This document shows positions 62,277 to 64,000 of a stretch of DNA of 64,000 nt, piece by piece. Numbering within the stretch: the first letter of the stretch is position 1; each line of letters begins with the position of its first letter. A program made the translations under genes and the position numbers. The stretch is taken from NCBI RefSeq assembly GCF_016650635.1, contig NZ_JAEKFI010000001.1:1364001-1428000 (forward strand), read 5' to 3'. A model generated the notes under the pieces. It did no database searches. It saw nothing but the letters and a program-made list of their open reading frames with translations, and was not told the origin of the DNA. Origin of the DNA: Pseudomonas sp. TH43 (GTDB lineage Bacteria > Pseudomonadota > Gammaproteobacteria > Pseudomonadales > Pseudomonadaceae).

Positions 62277-62603
62277 TGCCCTGCCCCCGTAAAACCCAAC
62301 CCGACACAGAAAATCCGCAACCCGACACAAAGCCAACACAGATAAATACCTTTAAATTCAATGCTTCAATCAAGCTTGAGTTGAGTGTGTTGGGTTTGTT
62401 GGGTTTATCAGTCTTCGCATAAGAAAAAATTCCCTCCGTTGAATTCGTTGCAAAGAACGTCATGCATGCGCGTGCGCGACACAAAACCCAACACACCCCA
62501 CACAACACCCGCGCAGGCATGTAATTCGGGCACTCAAATTGTGCGGGGTATTCAAAATCAACCCGACACACACCCAACACACCCAACACACTTTTGAAAA
62601 TAG
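62277..62603. repeat. Non-coding stretch with ACCCRACACA repeats
   Basis: No gene seen. The 10-mer ACCCRACACA occurs at 62299, 62320, 62486, 62561, 62572 and 62581, and its inverted form at 62386. AT-rich blocks lie between. See findings. Confidence 0.6.
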
Positions 62604-64000
62604 TCATGCTGCAAGCGCCTTGATGTGATCCCAGCTGTCCACGTGCCAGCCCGCCAGCTTGGCCTTCGCCCGCCAGTTCTCCACCTGTTTGCCCAGCTCT
62701 GCCGCCTTGAGTGATGGGGGCGGGGAAGCATCCAGATCCACAGGAAAGAAAAACGCGCCGAAGCGACGGTTATTGCCGTCAGTCCAGGGTATCGCCCGCG
62801 TTTTATCCACCTCGGAACTGATGAATAGAGAGAACTTGGTCTGACTCATCACGTGCTCTTTGTTGCGCTGGCACCATTCGAGAAACAACGAATAGAGGTC
62901 AGTCGAAAGACACGGCCCCCAAAGCCCATGCCCCAGCTCGCTGTACTTCCACAGATGCAAGAATGTTTGCCAGCCGGCCCGACTCAAGGCCACCAAACGC
63001 TCACGCGCCTCGGTCGATGGCGGCCGCGTGCGCTGGTTGAAGTCCCCTAGATCGATCGACAATAACCAACCGTAGAGCGCCGCCACCCCACCCTGCTCCA
63101 GTTCACGACCAATCGCCTTTTGCCTTGCGACTGGCAGGGTCTCCATAGGCCACATGACCAGCATTCGTCGATCACTGTCGCTGATTGGCCACGGAAGAAT
63201 CTCGTTGCTGAGAAACACCGCATTCATATGGTTGGCTTCTTCCCAGCCATTAATGAATTTCGACTCCATCCGCACCGTTTTACCAGTGATCAAGTGCTTG
63301 ATCTTGCCCACCTGGTTGTAACGTTGATCGCGACTGACGACCTCTTCAAAGACCGACCACAATTTGCGGCTTTGCCACGCGTTGAAACTGCTTTCCAACT
63401 GCGTCTGACCAACAGTCGCCGCGTATTGGCCATAAAGCATGCCGAGCGCGTCAGCGAACAACAGGCTCTTGCCCGAACCTTCCATAATCGAATGCATCAA
63501 CACAGCGGTGTCCATCTTGGCGCCCAAGTGCTGCAGCGGATACGCCAGCCAGCGAGTTAGCCAATCGGTTGCCGCTTCATCATGGTTACAAAGAAATGAG
63601 ATCAGCCAACGCAGGTTGGCACACGCTGCATCATCCCTGACTGGCTCAAGCGGCAACCCATCAAAGGTATTGATGTACACCGCAGGATCCTTCGTCATGG
63701 TCGGATCAAACACGATGTGTTCAACATCGACGGTGCGGCGCTCGCTGCTGTTCAACCACAACGGATAAGTGTCTCCCAGAGCCATCTTCACCGCGCCCTC
63801 GGCTATGCGCCGCTTCTTTTCGCGATCCCAAACGTCTTTGGTGCCATCGATGTAAACGTAGCGATCAGTTGGAGACATCCCGAATGCGCCGCCTTTCTTC
63901 CCAGCCATGCGGCGCGCCTGCTCGATGTCGCGAACATGGTCGTCAGATATCAGCCTCTTTCCAGTGTCGTCCAACCAGGCTTTGGCCAGAGGCTTGCCCA
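62604..64000 (-). CDS. Phage primase/helicase, DUF5906/P4-type (5' end outside window)
   Basis: At least 465 codons; the frame is open to the window end, so the start lies beyond it. Helicase part: LMHSIMEGSGKSLLFADALG (Walker A) and LWSVFEEVVSRDQRYNQVGK (Walker B), then KHLITGKTVRMESKF. The missing N-terminus should hold the primase. Starts phage DNA replication. Confidence 0.88.
   Translation of the reverse strand, partial: GKPLAKAWLDDTGKRLISDDHVRDIEQARRMAGKKGGAFGMSPTDRYVYIDGTKDVWDREKKRRIAEGAVKMALGDTYPLWLNSSERRTVDVEHIVFDPTMTKDPAVYINTFDGLPLEPVRDDAACANLRWLISFLCNHDEAATDWLTRWLAYPLQHLGAKMDTAVLMHSIMEGSGKSLLFADALGMLYGQYAATVGQTQLESSFNAWQSRKLWSVFEEVVSRDQRYNQVGKIKHLITGKTVRMESKFINGWEEANHMNAVFLSNEILPWPISDSDRRMLVMWPMETLPVARQKAIGRELEQGGVAALYGWLLSIDLGDFNQRTRPPSTEARERLVALSRAGWQTFLHLWKYSELGHGLWGPCLSTDLYSLFLEWCQRNKEHVMSQTKFSLFISSEVDKTRAIPWTDGNNRRFGAFFFPVDLDASPPPSLKAAELGKQVENWRAKAKLAGWHVDSWDHIKALAA

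Larger units (their letters stand above)
30560..64000. mobile_element. Prophage integrated in dusA (right end outside window)
   Basis: From the dusA scar onward the window is accessory cargo, SOS genes, lysis, tail, head, packaging and replication genes. The head block follows lambda order (Nu1, A, W, B, C, D, E, FII, Z) and the tail block is P2-like (V, W, J, I, H, fibre chaperone, FI, FII, E, T, U, X, D). No integrase, repressor or second att site is in view; they should lie beyond 64000. Confidence 0.88.

Overview
The window looks like chromosome of a fluorescent-group Pseudomonas carrying most of a temperate phage. Support for the genus comes from high GC, several classes of short inverted REP-type repeats between genes, a FecIRA locus, a DUF6124 gene and Pseudomonas-style regulators and transporters. 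All calls come from reading the sequence and from recalled family motifs; no database search was run.

Host part, 1 to about 30.55 kb. (a) A ferric-citrate-type iron locus on the minus strand: small cytochrome c, ECF sigma factor (FecI), anti-sigma regulator (FecR) and a TonB-dependent receptor (FecA-like, cut by the window start). (b) A two-partner secretion pair, TpsA exoprotein and TpsB transporter, with no CdiA-type toxin tip. (c) An EmrA/EmrB-type export pump. (d) Single genes: CMD/AhpD-like protein, glycine-rich secreted protein, diguanylate cyclase, RNase T2, small acidic protein, LysR regulator divergent from an AzoR-like oxidoreductase, PheC-like periplasmic protein, small lipoprotein, PseH-like acetyltransferase, EAL phosphodiesterase and chemoreceptor. 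(e) An Lrp/AsnC regulator divergent from an acetylpolyamine-deacetylase, ornithine-cyclodeaminase and amino-acid-permease operon. (f) Small DUF6124 and DUF7079 genes.

At 30522..30587 the sequence holds the first 20 codons of dusA, which then stop abruptly. This is the scar left by dusA-targeting integrative elements, so I place the left phage attachment site here and read everything to the window end as one prophage. Its late genes run on the minus strand. Read from the right they are: primase/helicase (cut by the window end), Q-like protein, holin, terminase small and large, gpW, portal, ClpP-like protease, decoration protein, capsid, joining protein, gpZ, P2-type baseplate (V, W, J, I), tail fibre and chaperone, sheath, tube, tail assembly chaperone, tape measure, U, X, D, lysozyme, spanins and Dam methylase. 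It is a lambda-type head on a P2-type contractile tail.

The accessory end next to attL holds the most interesting material: an AT-rich HEPN-STAND-TPR protein that looks like an antiphage defence gene, followed by a 3' half of a tRNA-Gly; an SOS-controlled umuDC pair divergent from an SRAP gene; and six near-perfect palindromes at a 52-bp period, with further copies of the palindrome inside the tail gene block. A LexA box next to a strong terminator suggests an SOS-induced small RNA between dam and the spanins. A second AT-rich gene with an HEPN-like motif sits between terminase and holin.
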